The notes under the pieces are model-generated. The model made no database searches, was not told where the DNA came from, and worked only from the letters and a program-made list of their open reading frames with translations. The position numbers and the translations under genes were made by a program. Shown here piece by piece: positions 35,798 through 48,173 of a DNA stretch of 64,000 nt; the stretch's first letter is position 1, and every line of letters begins with the position of its first letter. Source of the stretch: Litoditis marina (Eukaryota > Nematoda > Chromadorea > Rhabditida > Rhabditidae); assembly GCA_964036275.1 (NCBI GenBank), contig OZ038435.1, forward strand, positions 30,423,521 through 30,487,520. Direction: 5' to 3'.

Positions 35798-38700
35798 GAT
35801 AAATTCATGAAAAAAATAAACTGCTCTAGAACTTTACCCACTTAGCTTACGATTATTTACTATCTGAAAGTCGGCTGACTCATTTGATAATAAATCTATA
35901 AATACAGCAATATTTCATAGCGCAATTAGAAACCAGCTGACAAACACACTGGAAATAATAACAATAGGAGACACTGACCTCATGAAAAGTCTTCTTTGCT
36001 CGTAGTCCCGCAGAAATATCCGATTTCAAAGAGCGAATCTATAATCGCGTGATTTATACACGTACCATCCAGCATACACATACTGACTGATGACTATTTT
36101 CATACACGTAGAATTATAGAGAAGAATTGTGTTGTGATCCACTAAGAAATAGATTGTAGCTGGTCTTTCAATAATTAGAGTTTATATTCACCACATTAGA
36201 GAAAAAGGTTCTAACCGTTCAAAAAGGGTTTCTGAGTCAACAATTCACCTTTCCGTTATAACTATCCCTGATAGTTTGCAGTCTGGACATCAACTGCCAG
36301 TTTCCTCCCATGGACACCTTCGCCGACTGAAACCAAACATCAGTAAGGTCCAACTAAGCGACAGAAAGTAGTCCGTTTTCAGATGTAAACACATTGAAAT
36401 TCATAATTTTTCAACAAAAGTAAACCGATTTTCTTCTTTTCGGCGTAAAAGTAGTCCGTTTCACAACTTTTCCTGACTATTCGGACAACTGTAATGAGGT
36501 ATAACTGAAAAGAAAAAGATATGACATTACTACAGAGTTGGGCGCTTCAACTTCAACAAAAAGGTTATTGGCAATTCATGCTGAGAATTGTAATTATCTG
36601 CAACGTACTTGGTGAGGATATAAAAACCAACAAAAGAAAAGAACTTACCTCTTCCTTGATAATATGGGTCAGATATTGGCCAAAAGTATCGAAATACTGA
36701 ACAATTGAGTTTTGCTGCATAAACACTGCAAACTCGGCACAGCATTCAATCAGGACATTGGCCTCTTCGAAAAGCTTCTGGCGCTGAAATAAATAAATAA
36801 TGAAGGTTTTAGTGCTTAAAAGCTATAAAGCGTCCACAATGGGCGAATAAAACTCAACCCACTTGGAGCGCTCCGAGCGTTTTGACCAGTCGCATAGTTT
36901 TCCCCTACTGAATAATGTGATTCCAATGTATAAGTTGGAATCGAACCAACCATTTTCTTCCTACTCTCCACAAATCGGTCGAGTGTGATGGCAGAACTCT
37001 CTCTTCGTTGGATACTCTCTGCTACAGCCGGATCGTGCACCTGAGAGCACAATGGTGGATAATGCAGAATAATTTCAATAAAATAGTTGAAAACACCATT
37101 AGGATACAAGTCTACAGTGTGCTTACTAAGACTCACGTATTTTTGTGTCTGACAGACCATTTGATATAGATAATTCATATTTAACTGGACGTACATCATC
37201 AAACTCACTTTGATCACATGGGGATCCAACCGATATTTGATGTGCATGTGCTTATCCCAGCTGCATCCACAAACTTCACAAAATCCGTCGAATTTTCTCA
37301 TCGCTTGACAGCGTCGCAGTTCTTCATTCGGAACGGTCATCGTCTGAAATTATTACATGATTCAAGAGGCCACAGTAGTGCTCCCATCTACATACGCCGT
37401 ATTGAGACCGGTTGCATGAACGAGAACACTGGAGAACCCCTCCCCTATTCTGAATTTGTATGATTCTAGGAATGGTGAAAGACTTCATTTTCTCGCCTGA
37501 AATACAAAAGTTAGGTGAGGGGGTGCTAAGTGAACATTGCCAGGTATTGAAGTTCTACACCCATCACTGAAGTTCTACAACAATTTGAAAAGCTCATAGA
37601 ACCCTTGAAACTTCACTTAGACTACAAGCTCGTACAAAAATGTAATGATCAAAAAGCTTTGCAATTGACCTGAATTGCACTCAGACAACAGTTGTTATGA
37701 CACACTGTTTTGTAGACAGTTTGGGTGACTGCTGATTCAGGGCTGATCCGCACGTTTTCAACGCAGGATGAAGAGGTACACACAGTCTGCGGTTCAGCCA
37801 AGGTAACGGGGCGGAGAACAGTCTGGAATTAGGTCATTACGAAAACGGGAAATTGAAATTAAAGGACAAAAATGAGCAGTACTGGTCTCCAGACAGTAGA
37901 TACTGCTTCGCACCCGCTCCTATAATACGTATTACTGGAAAATGACATGAATTATGTGATATAACCTTTTCAATAGAGCGGCTAAGCATAAAACAAAATT
38001 TCAGAAAATTACAAAATACAATTAACAACGCATGATCATATACCTTATCAACACATAGCAAGTGTTCCAGATCTCTTCCTGCCACCCTATTCCTCGCCAA
38101 CTGCAAAAAAACAGCGGTGAGTTCCGATTTATTTTGAAACTACTGAGCATCATCAGTCTTTTCAATTAATACAAAATGAATGTCTACGAAATGTTTGTAT
38201 CTGTATAACCGATTATGGATCCACCATGAAGGCATACAATAATGTTACGACGCTTTTGTTGTTAGAAGTAATATATTGAGAAACGGGTGGTTACAATGAT
38301 GCACAATGAAATAGGCAGTAATTTTTTTACCGCGTCATAAGGTCAAAAATATTCTCAAAGTTCAGGCATAACGTAGAAAATAGGTGCTTGACTGGAACAA
38401 CCAGCAAAGTTGCCAAACTTTGAGCGTGTTCGCGTTATTTGTTAAAGGAAAGACAATCCAGTGAAAGCGGCCTAAAAGCTGAGTCGGAAAAAAGCAGAGA
38501 ATTAGGCTGACCTGTTGTGAATTTTCCTTGATCATCTGTAGATTGATACATTGTGTCTTGATCAAGTCCCCAAGCGGTCTGGCCAACGAGATGATCAGAT
38601 TGCGAGTACTGTTCAGACTGGTGGTCTCTCGCACAGCATGCGCGGGAAGTTGCGAGATACGAGCGAGAAGCCTGCAACGGTGAAATCAGACTCACGCGAA

Positions 38701-41700
38701 CATGGCTGATTGGCCGAAACAATCACTCAAAAGACTTCTTCTCAGCTAAAAAAGGGAAATATGCTCATTTGCGATAAAAAATTAGAAAACGATTTTAATT
38801 GCAAAACAGGTTTCTTGTCAGAGAATAGAATAAGAATAGTCACATTTCACTGATGTCGTACTCATGTGGGCAATTTCGTGAATTAGTATACTGAGATCCC
38901 TCACTGCCACATGTTCTGATGCTTCCTATTCAAAAAAACCTTTAAATAAATTTCAAGAAGAACCAACTTTTCCGTCTCCTGCACGGACTGTTTCCAACTG
39001 GCGGCAAAGTTGGCGACATCAGTCTCAGTGAAGGGAAATCCATGTTTCAGGGCACACAGGAAACGGAAACTCTCATTGTCAAAGCAGAACACCGTGGACC
39101 TGCAAATGATTGAGGTTAGCATCAATGATGAAAGAAACGCTCGTTTCGTATCACGGAGAAAATTGAGCTACGTATTCAGACTTCCGGGCTTCAAAACACT
39201 AACAAATCAAAAAAATTGATCTTCCAGTAGTACTATTATAACTAACTATATGTCAAATATCGAGTCCGAACACAAACTAACTTGTTAATAGGAATGTCAA
39301 CGTTCATCTTGTCCTTCAGATTCTGTAGATGATGTCTGAGAGTGGGCAGGGTGTCTCCCGGTTTGTAGAGGGTTCCGCGGGTATTTGTAAAGCAGAATAA
39401 GATGTTCTTGCTAGCCGACTTGTGAAGGTGAACCAGTAGTTCATCAATACAAAACCGGAAAGCCAAGGTGAGACGAGCAGTATTTGGCCTGATCAGGATA
39501 CAAATCGCATGGAGGGAGCTGCAAATGAACACATTACACTAACTGAAACACTCTTAACGAATAGCACTATTTCCGTATGAGCGGCCTTACATCTATCTCC
39601 CTTGTGAATGGAAATCGCTTGCGAAAAAAGAAAAATTGTGAATCCCCCCGATAGCCGGAATACGTAGGCTCGTTTCACTTTTGGATTTCCCGTAATTCAC
39701 CTTAATCACGAATGAAAGAAGAATAACTATCACAGCAAATAACCATGCATGATCATTAAATCTTGTTAGTTTAATCCGATAAGTCAGTAGTGCGGAGAAA
39801 AAACCCCACGATCTCACCCGTATTTTGAGATGAAGGATAGAATTTTGTCAAAATTGATCTTGTCCTGCTGAGGGCCTCTGGTATCTCCGATGCCGGGGGT
39901 GTCAATTAGACGAATCTTCTTTTCTTCACCAGCAGAACCACACGAGAAGACGTACGACTTCGGGTCCTGAGATAAGAACTGTATTTATACAAAACCGAGA
40001 ATGAATTTCCAAATTACACAACCAGTGGGGATATTCATGAAATTCGCAGTACCACAAGTACCACACCGCAGCTCAGCATCCTCTCTAATACACAGTTGTC
40101 GCGCTCGAACCAGCCGAAGTTTCTCGAGAGCCCGGCTGGTTGTCTATAAAAAAACACCAGAAGCCTCCGCGGAAATGTGGAGCACGAAATGAGTGTGTAA
40201 AAATGAAAGTGCGCCGAAAACTGGCAGTTCTCATCAGACTCGTTGACCACATACATCTTTGAAGTGTTCATATTCGAATTGAAAATAAACAGCTGTGTTC
40301 GTATCACTTATTTAGCTCCCCGCGCCTCTGGACCCTCCTCACCAGCACCCTACTTTCATGCTCTACCTTCCGGCGGGAAGGTATTTTAGCTTTCCGGCGA
40401 TTGGTGAATACGGGCACTACTCTTACCTGCGTCGCAGACTGTCCCGCAACAGTGTTCTCGTTTGAATCTGGGTTAGATTCGGCTGTGATCGTCGAGTTGC
40501 AGCTGATTCGATGAGACTTGAACTGAAAACAAACAAGTTGTCCGGTTTTTCAGATACTTGTCACTAGTCTCAGACTTAGAATTGAGAATTTGAAAAAGAA
40601 CGGTAGATAAATTTCGAAACGTGGAATACTGAACAAAAATACGAAAGATAACAGAAATTCGTTCGCTTTTGGAATAGTTATGCCTCGCCATCACAACGGC
40701 ATTTTCAAAAAAATATATGATGTACATTCTCTAGTGAACTACATTAATGTACATAGATAGGAATGATTAGTTACCAACCTGATCATCCGTCAAAGTGAAT
40801 GCCGAGTCGATGAGAACTTCTACTCCTCCATCCAGAGCTTCTTGCATTGAATTGTACTTCAGATAATTCACCAGACCATTGATGAACGTGGACTTCCCCA
40901 CACCCGTCTCTCCCATAACCAGGATATTCGTACAATTTGACTCCCTGTAAAATAAAGATGGTAAAAAACTATATATCAGACAAATGAAAAAAAGTCAATC
41001 TGTAAATGGCATTCCCATTAACTCACAGATCTAAGAACTCATGCAGAAATAACGTATATGGTTATTGACAGCCATTACACATACTTGACAGCTATTTGAC
41101 AGATATTGAGAATGTACAGAGACAAATATCTTTGGAAGGCGATGAAGCAACACCATATTGCAACAATATGACGTGAATAGGGAAATCTCGATATCTTCAA
41201 TCTTAATTTCACCTTGATGTCGGCAACCGACTTCTGAGAACAATATGTTAACACCAATACTGAAACTGAAGTAAAAGAAATTTAATCAACATTTGAAACT
41301 ACCCTGCCTGCCCACTTGTCACTGAACGCATCACTGGAATGAATCTAACAATTTTAGAGAAAAGTCAACAACTGACGATGTGAGTGGCTTCGGAGGCAAT
41401 GGAATATTCTCGACCGGTGGAGCCGGCTGTGGAAAGGAAGCAGCTTCCGCTTGACTGAAAATACAAAATAGAAGAAAGAAGATACTCAAAAGATACGCAT
41501 GGAATGAAAGCATCGGAAAACTGTAAATTATTAATGAACTGGAAAGTTCCCATCTTGAATAGTTATTGTTTCAATTGATCTTCACCGTCGCAAACTTTTA
41601 CGTGTTTTTATAATTGGACAGAAGAAGCTACCAGCTGGTGCAGCTGGATAACCACTAGCTAGCGGTTTTTCGCAGAGTTTCTTAGTAACGCCCCTCAATT

Positions 41701-44700
41701 GAGATCCTGAAATGAGCCCCTCAACAACCGTGGAATTTTGATTCGTAGGTTATTATTGCAGACCATTCACTAATATCACACTTCACCGTTACCAAAACTT
41801 GAAATTCTGAGCTGAAGTCATCAACTGCGAAAAAAATATATATACATACATATATATAGAAACATGTCTACATCAGAGTAACTCACTGAATTGAATGTGG
41901 CATTGAGCTGTCGTCTTCAAATGTGAAGCCCTTGGGTTGAACATCAGTCCAATTCTGTTCACGGTAGGCATTCTCAACTCGGAAATGTCCGCTATTCCTG
42001 CAAAATATATGGGTCGAATACTCGAATTTGTTTCAAGGCCCGATGAAATGTCTCCACGCTATCCATTTTCCGGTAACTGTCCGATTAGCGAGAAAAACTA
42101 AAGAAAATGGAATGAGACAAACAGTGCAATTGTGTAGAAACATATATCTAAACTAACTCGAAAAATGAAGCTTTCGAATGATGATTATTTGCTATTCGAA
42201 CGTCATCCTGATTATCCTCTCTCAAAAATTCCTGATGTACCGAGACTCTCTGATTCTGATCAACGCTGCTGACAAATCGTTTGAAAAAATAAGCCAGAAA
42301 TATCGACAATTAACCACTATCGATATCAGGATATGAATTTGTTTTAAGTTCATGTGAAAGGTGTGCATGAAATCATTTTTCGGTAAAATTGTTTGATTGA
42401 CAATAAAAAAACTGAAAAAAAGCGACGGGGAAAACACTAAATCAGTTCTTGATAAGGCCGTTGGACATGAGTGTAGAAACATATATCTAAACTGACTCGA
42501 AAAATGAAGGTTTCGAATGATGATCGTTTACGATTTGAACGTCATCCTGATCATCCTTCCTCGGAAATTCCGGACGTATCGAGTTTCTCTGATACTGATC
42601 AACGCTGGAAAATTGTTTAAAAAACTGATCCAAAAGTATCGACACTTTAACCAAACAACAAAATCATATTAGCATACCTACAGTGTACTTCGAAAAGTTA
42701 AGACACTTTGAACCTGACAGTCTGGCTAAATATGGGGTGAATAGTATAAGCAACATCGTAAGTACGTTGCTGGCTGTTCAATTATGGAATCACCTGGAGA
42801 TACCGGAGCTGTAATTCGTGGAGAACGGAGGATCACGGTTGTGTGTGAAAAATGTCCAGGGCGGTGCGTTCGATTTGGGCATATTATTCCTGCAGAAGCA
42901 ACCACATAAAAAGAGCGACCAGTTAGTTTTCTGACTTGAAAAGTGTCAGAACAGACCCCAGGCTAAAAACACTACTCTTAATATTCACTACTCTGGTAGG
43001 GAAATTAGCCGCTGAAGCCTACCTTGTTATGAGGACATCAATTTATGGGAATAAAACTGTATCTCAACGTCATCCTATACGAGATAAGAGCAATGGAAGT
43101 AATTGGAAAGTTGGAAACTTACGTAGTATGCATACTATAATTGAACTCGTAGGTTGTGGGTGGGGCAAATGTGTAGAGATCGTTGCACCTCCCGCTAAAA
43201 TGATTCATGTTCGAACACTACAATATTGAATATTCCATCTGCCTACATAACTCTGTTGTTACTTCTTGAAAAACTGATATTCACGAGCATAATCATTGGA
43301 CAACAAAATGCCCCTCAACCAATTGTACGTGGACCGCCGAATAATAGTGAGCACTCACTGAGTACGAGTATTGATATCAGAAGAATGTCTCCAGCTCTCG
43401 TTCACAGTTCTGTTACTGTTAGACGAACTCGCAGCCGCACCAGCAGAGAAAGGAGAATGACTCCACCGCACTGCGTCATCATGAGTACTTCTCTCAGTAC
43501 TGCAAAAGGATGATAATTCAATATACAATAGCGAATTTCACACAAAATAACCTTGAGCCAGAAAATATCGTGTGATTCTGTCAAAATAAACAATTTTTAT
43601 TCTAGACGGTGCGTGGAAAACGCGGTGCAGTCGCAAGGAACGAAGCAACATTCAGAAAAAGGTTAGCTGGATGCATAGCTAGAAAACGTAGAAAACGAAA
43701 AAAATGAATTGTCAACAAACCATCCATGATGAAAGATAGTGATGAGAGTAAGAGAAGAGCCTGACACATAAACTTGGAACATTAGGGCCTAAAAAACCTA
43801 AACAAATGAAACACATTACCTCTTATCTCTACTGGCGAAAGAACTTTCTCGATTCCAACTGGCACCGCCACCACCGTTTGTTTCCTTATGAACCTTACTG
43901 GCCGCATGCTGAAAACAGATCTGGTTGCAAGTACGAGACAGACGAGTGTTAAAGTCAACCACATTCCAAGCGCGATTCATTCTGGTACATAATTCCAAAT
44001 CAATCAAAAACATACTTTATAAATTCTGAATATGCTTATGAATTTGTGGCACTTGATGCAAAAATGAATAGGTTACTGAAACAGTTTATCAACTATATAT
44101 AAATGCCACATGGAACAACGTAGAAAAGTACATACTATTTACATCTTTGATGGTTTTTCGAGTTTTGTTAGAAACACTCTCGAACAATAAGTACGAACGC
44201 CAATCAATTTTAACGAACTTGTTTTCTTTCAGCAAAATCGGGAAATTGGACTTTTTGGTGCAATATCATGAATTTTCACATATTTATATTGACCGAACAG
44301 ACAAACTAACTATCTTACCCTACGATGTTTCCATTTCTTGTAGATAGAATGAGCAGAAGAAGATCGCATAAAAAAGTCCAGATCGACGAAACGTCCATCA
44401 TTCAGATAAGATTGAGCAATTTCGCGGTCCTTGCCTACCATTTCCTTGAGAAATACGTACGGATTCGAATCAAATACGTTGGCCTGCAAAACAACTTTCC
44501 AAAAAAATGTCATCTTCCTCAATCTAACATAAAGCCCGGTCCATGCTCGTTAGCGAACGTATTACTATTACGTATGAGTGAGTAAAACACCCAGTAAATT
44601 ACTCAAACGTAGGGCGACTTTGTGAGATGCCAGATGCCTCATTGGATCTTGGACCACCAGTTCTTCTCACAGTCGAAACTTTCAACTACCTAATTTTAAA

Positions 44701-45943
44701 AATAGTCTCACTTTACTGGTGAAGCCTGTTTTACCCTGTTTTCCAGATTCTAGTGGGGTTATCCAGATAAAACACCTGATTTTCATTCAATTTCTATGGA
44801 GAACAAAGTCGCCTAACATATGAAATTACGAAATCATGACGCAAGAAGTGTATGGTTTTACATTGGAGAACAAAGTCGCCTAACGTATAACATTTTTCTG
44901 GTTTTCTGTGGGTAACTCACCCTGCCTAGATGGTGACTTTTTCCACTTGATAGAGACAGAGCTGCCCTAATAACCATTATTCAAATTATCACACCAGTAA
45001 GGTCGGACTAATTATCGAGAGAGTTCGCTTTTAGATTGAAATGTGTTCAATTTCACAGTTAAACATTTTAAAAAAGTCCAAATTTTCCCAAACGCCACAA
45101 AACCCGTTTTCTTTCAAACTACTGGCTATTCAGCCAGGTTTGCCCGGGTATGGCTCAGATTATTACAATTGCTACTGACCTCTTTGGATTTCGAACTTCT
45201 CATGACCTGCTCATTAAACGGCGAACTGTATTCTGTCTGATGAACGTGTAGATCAGGCTCAGGAGTCGATTTCGAAACTCCTATCTCGTCTAGAAGCCGT
45301 GTTGCAGGATCATCCTGGAAATGAACAACACAATTATAGAGTCACAATGCATCGCAGATTCCGGCCAGTGATAAGAGACGACTATCAGGGACAAATGGTA
45401 AAAGAGACAGACGTTTGGCAAAATAACCGAGAGTAGAGGACTAATTATGAGCATTTAATGAAATATACGCACATTTTTGCGCCAGGTGATGAACACTAGC
45501 AAAATAAGCCACTTCGAGCTAATGATACACACACAACGACTATGCATTCATAGAGAACATTTTATTATCGCCCCCTGAGAATCACCAGGCATTCAACTTT
45601 TACCCCACTTACGTTGATGGGGGCTAGTTAGTTGATAAATGTCGCCATTTAACTTTGACCGTCCAACCCTATATTCAACAGTTGCCCTAGCTTTTCTGTC
45701 AAGACCACTGCGGGTGAGTGGTCACACTACCACGCGGTGATGGAAGTAAGGTAGAAGGCGGAAAATTCAAAAACTTACGCTCTGGATCAGCCACACTCTA
45801 TAGGCTTCTTTAGCAGCGGTGGGCAGAATTTTGATGTTCATCAATATTTGTAGACGGTCATAACGTTTGTTCCTCAAGTGATTGCTAGCGGCATCCTTGT
45901 AACGTGGAGGCAATAGACCAATAAACTTAGGTGTGTCGCTCAT
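35504..45943 (-). CDS. P-loop GTPase with N-terminal helical repeats and Cys/His module (gene 3)
   Basis: Exons in coding order: 45779-45943, 45180-45314, 44319-44483, 43820-43908, 42497-42604, 42158-42265, 41887-41997, 41350-41454, 40779-40944, 40427-40522, 39818-39966, 39282-39518, 38968-39099, 38512-38671, 38044-38100, 37670-37822, 37209-37343, 36951-37040, 36649-36783, 36249-36326, 35979-36038, 35671-35784, 35504-35572. Sum 2817 nt, 938 residues, all phases consistent. Begins MSDTPKFIGLLPPRYKDAA, helical repeat 1; repeat 2 includes YLNDGRFVDLDFFMR. The linker has two tandem duplicated exons and a Pro-rich exon (PQPAPPVENIPLPPKP). G1 GETGVGKST ~340-348; DTPGIGDTRG; FTNTRG; Cys/His module (VCTSSSC, VCHNNC, CEVCGCSWDKHMH). 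ATG is 11 nt behind a TTTCAG acceptor. Same subfamily as gene 1. Some linker exons show little family constraint and are less certain than the core. Confidence 0.86.
40316..40419. mobile_element. Partial copy of the AGTGGCCGTATTCACCAA-family MITE
   Basis: Carries the CGCGCCTCTGGACCCTCCTC and CACCAGCAC...CTCTACCTTCC segments and the terminal TTGGTGAATACGG seen in 26294-26614. The second arm is absent. It ends about 8 bp before the gene 3 exon at 40427. Confidence 0.75.
42158..42265 (-). CDS. Duplicated linker exon of gene 3, downstream copy
   Basis: 108-bp exon, phase 2 on both sides, encoding VDQNQRVSVHQEF, a charged DDVR patch and HHSKASFFE. It is homologous to 42497-42604 along its full length and into the intron past the donor (…GTTTAGATATATGTTTC in the sense direction). 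Both copies keep acceptor, donor and frame, so both can be used together in one transcript. Confidence 0.7.
42497..42604 (-). CDS. Duplicated linker exon of gene 3, upstream copy
   Basis: 108-bp exon encoding VDQYQRNSIRPEF, a DDVQ patch and HHSKPSFFE; same phases as 42158-42265, 339 bp away. No counterpart is evident in gene 1, whose linker exons are unrelated in sequence. Confidence 0.7.
44798..44884. repeat. Short direct repeat in gene 3 intron
   Basis: GGAGAACAAAGTCGCCTAAC occurs exactly at 44798 and again at 44865, 67 bp apart. No other structure was recognised; a minor tandem duplication is likely. Confidence 0.6.
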
Positions 45944-46990
45944 TCTCGAACCTTCCTGAAATTTCATACACTACTACACTTAGACATTATTAGTTTCGAT
46001 CAGATCAACACTATCTGTAAAGTCTTACAAACAAAACCTTATAGATTGAACACTGCGAATATGATCTGCTCAATTTTCTATTTCCTAATCACTCATGTAC
46101 CTCACAAACGTGAGTTAAGATAAGTAAGTGCTGATATGTTCACTACTTGACTAGTTACCATTCAAAGCTATGTGAAATTGACTAGTTTCAAATTTATTGA
46201 ACAGTTGAAGAACTACTTTTTCGATATCCGACTGCTGATTTGGTTCTATATTGAACAAATTCGTGAAATCTTGTTTGGGTATATGGTTGTACATCGTGCC
46301 AGTTGGTGAAGAGAGACAGCTTCACTGAAAACAATCGAAAAATCTAAATTGACGGAGAAGAAAAGTTTGAGATTTCCAGAAGTGGAGAACGACTAAAAAA
46401 GTTCCCAGGTCCCAGCAACTTTTTGCCTGAGCCTCTGAGCCAATCCTCGACGAGAGAGCGGTCAAATCAGATAGATGACGTAATAAACTAGCAAAAAATA
46501 ACGCATATTTCATTTCAGAGTATATGTTGCTCAATTCTCATTTATATCGGAAAGCTATAGTTATACTGGCCTACTTTTAAGAACACTACGATTGGAGCTG
46601 AAAACAAACAAGGAAACAGGTACTATTCCAGAACACTAGAACGATAGTCCGTAGGACAAAAACCCGCAGCGCACTAGCCCCTCATGAACAATGTTTTGTT
46701 TTATCAAAAAAAATGATCCCTTCTCGAAATTATGACGAGTCAGCTTTAACCAGCTGTTCGGAAAAAAAAGTTGTGGTTGTCGGCTGAAAAAAACAGAACT
46801 AATCTAATACATGAAGAGAAGTGGATCAGGGGAGAATTTGTCGATGTTGGTTATTCCAGAACTAAGCCAGAACAAAACACCAACGCAAATTGGACTGATT
46901 GGGAAACTGCTTTCGAAAGAACGTAACGAAAACTGGCAAATCAATCGATTGAAGCGGAATTCAGTAAATATTCAAATTTGCGCGGGTAAA

Positions 46991-47104
46991 TCGCTACGTG
47001 GCAACCCCTTACAGTAATTAAAGCGGGCTGCCGCAAAGTAGGTCAATTCGCTACGGGGCAACCTCTCACAGTAGTTAGAGCGGGCTGCCGCGAAGTAGGT
47101 CAAT
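46991..47104. repeat. 57-bp tandem duplication
   Basis: Two copies beginning TCGCTACG(T/G)GGCAACC and ending AAGTAGGTCAATT, about 88% identical, side by side upstream of gene 4. Confidence 0.85.
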
Positions 47105-47132
47105 TTGAATATCACGTGATCTTGATCAATGT

Positions 47133-47160
47133 ACTTGCGCGAAAGCGCTTTCGCGCAAGT
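47133..47160. promoter_or_regulatory. 28-bp perfect palindrome with E2F-like words
   Basis: Each arm reads ACTTGCGCGAAAGC, so the whole is perfectly self-complementary. It contains TTTCGCGC in both orientations, which fits the E2F/DP consensus TTTSSCGC. Lies between two divergent GTPase starts. Binding is inferred, not shown. Confidence 0.5.
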
Positions 47161-47953
47161 TTCATTCACTCAACGTCAGGCATTGGTCAGATCTTTACTT
47201 TTTTGGAGACCCTTTTTCCGTGTCATGAATATGTTTTGGGTTAAATAAAAGCGTAGTCTAAGGAAGGCTCAGCAAAACAAGTTAGATAGAAAATTCATCG
47301 TCAGTATTCCTTCGTTTACGTTTTGTGTCTCTGTCTAGTTGATGATCCTGTTCTTTGACACGCTCATTTTGACTTATATATGATATTTCAATTTCCAAGT
47401 AAGACAATTGCGTCTGAAGATGCGTTAATAAAGTGAATAAAAAAACTAATTGAATAATAGGTGAGATACCGGTGGCTAACTTAACGGAGATAACACTACT
47501 ACTTCAATATTTCTCGATTTTTTTGGTCATGACTTTTTGTAGAGAGATGTTCACTTTTCAAAACTGTCGCACTTGTGATATAAACCCGAACGAAACAAAG
47601 CACGATCCACGATAGACTTGAATAACGATGCTCACGCCAACGTTAAGTGAATGTCTCGGATACTTAATTGATTTTGTAGTGGACGATATAAAATAAATAT
47701 GACCTAAACCAGCTCTCGAACACTGGATTCAATATTGGAGATATTATTCATCTCAGTTCTAATAATGGCAAATGGCCTGAACAAAATAAAATAAAACCGG
47801 ATTTGCAACTGAAAACGATAATTCGTAACTGCTCCATTCATTTTTACTTACTGATCAGCGGTTAACATCAAAGTGAAAACCTAGTTTACAACAGAATGAG
47901 GTTCAGAGGTTTGTAACCAGGCTTTGAAAGAAGCTTAGATGATTATTCCGTTA

Positions 47954-47990
47954 TTTTTGACCTATTCAATATATTGAATAAGTCAAAAAT
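47954..47990. repeat. AT-rich near-perfect palindrome
   Basis: TTTTTGACCTATTCAATATA is followed by its near-complete reverse complement; one mismatch pair. Upstream of the gene 4 first coding exon. Confidence 0.6.
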
Positions 47991-48173
47991 ATTTTTATTA
48001 ATAAACTCACGCATGCTTATTGTGGTTTTAGCATTATATTTATCTGTTTTCAATAACCAGTTGTAACTTTCACAAGACAATTTATTGACAAAATTCGTTG
48101 CAGGTGAACATGAACTATTATCAAGGACTGTAAGAAGAAGTGGTTACTACTCATCATCAAAAGGCCTGTCACA

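Larger units (their letters stand above)
45944..48173. promoter_or_regulatory. Divergent spacer between gene 3 and gene 4 starts
   Basis: The 2.2-kb head-to-head region must hold the promoters or upstream untranslated exons of both genes. It contains a 57-bp tandem duplication (46991-47104), a CACGTG-centred palindrome at about 47111-47120, a 28-bp perfect GC-rich palindrome (47133-47160) and an AT-rich palindrome (47954-47990). The last may lie in the 5' intron of gene 4. Open frames here show no family features. Promoter assignment is inferred from orientation alone. Confidence 0.45.

Noticed and set aside
42158..42620. Plus-strand frames beginning ATGAAGCTTTCGAATG and ATGAAGGTTTCGAATG, looking like two small paralogous peptides
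   Set aside because: They are antisense to the duplicated exons of gene 3, whose splice sites and phases fit the gene; the plus-strand frames have no other support.
42673..42900. Possible Tc1/mariner-like left end (TACAGTGTACTTCGAAAAG...) in a gene 3 intron
   Set aside because: No matching right end, no TA-flanked partner and no transposase frame could be found nearby, so it is left unannotated.
43226..43513. Arg/Ser/Thr-rich plus-strand frame in the long gene 3 intron
   Set aside because: No homologue in the other genes, no splice context and no family motif; treated as chance.
46811..47017. 68-codon plus-strand frame upstream of gene 4
   Set aside because: It ends inside the 57-bp tandem repeat and has no recognisable domain or splice continuation.
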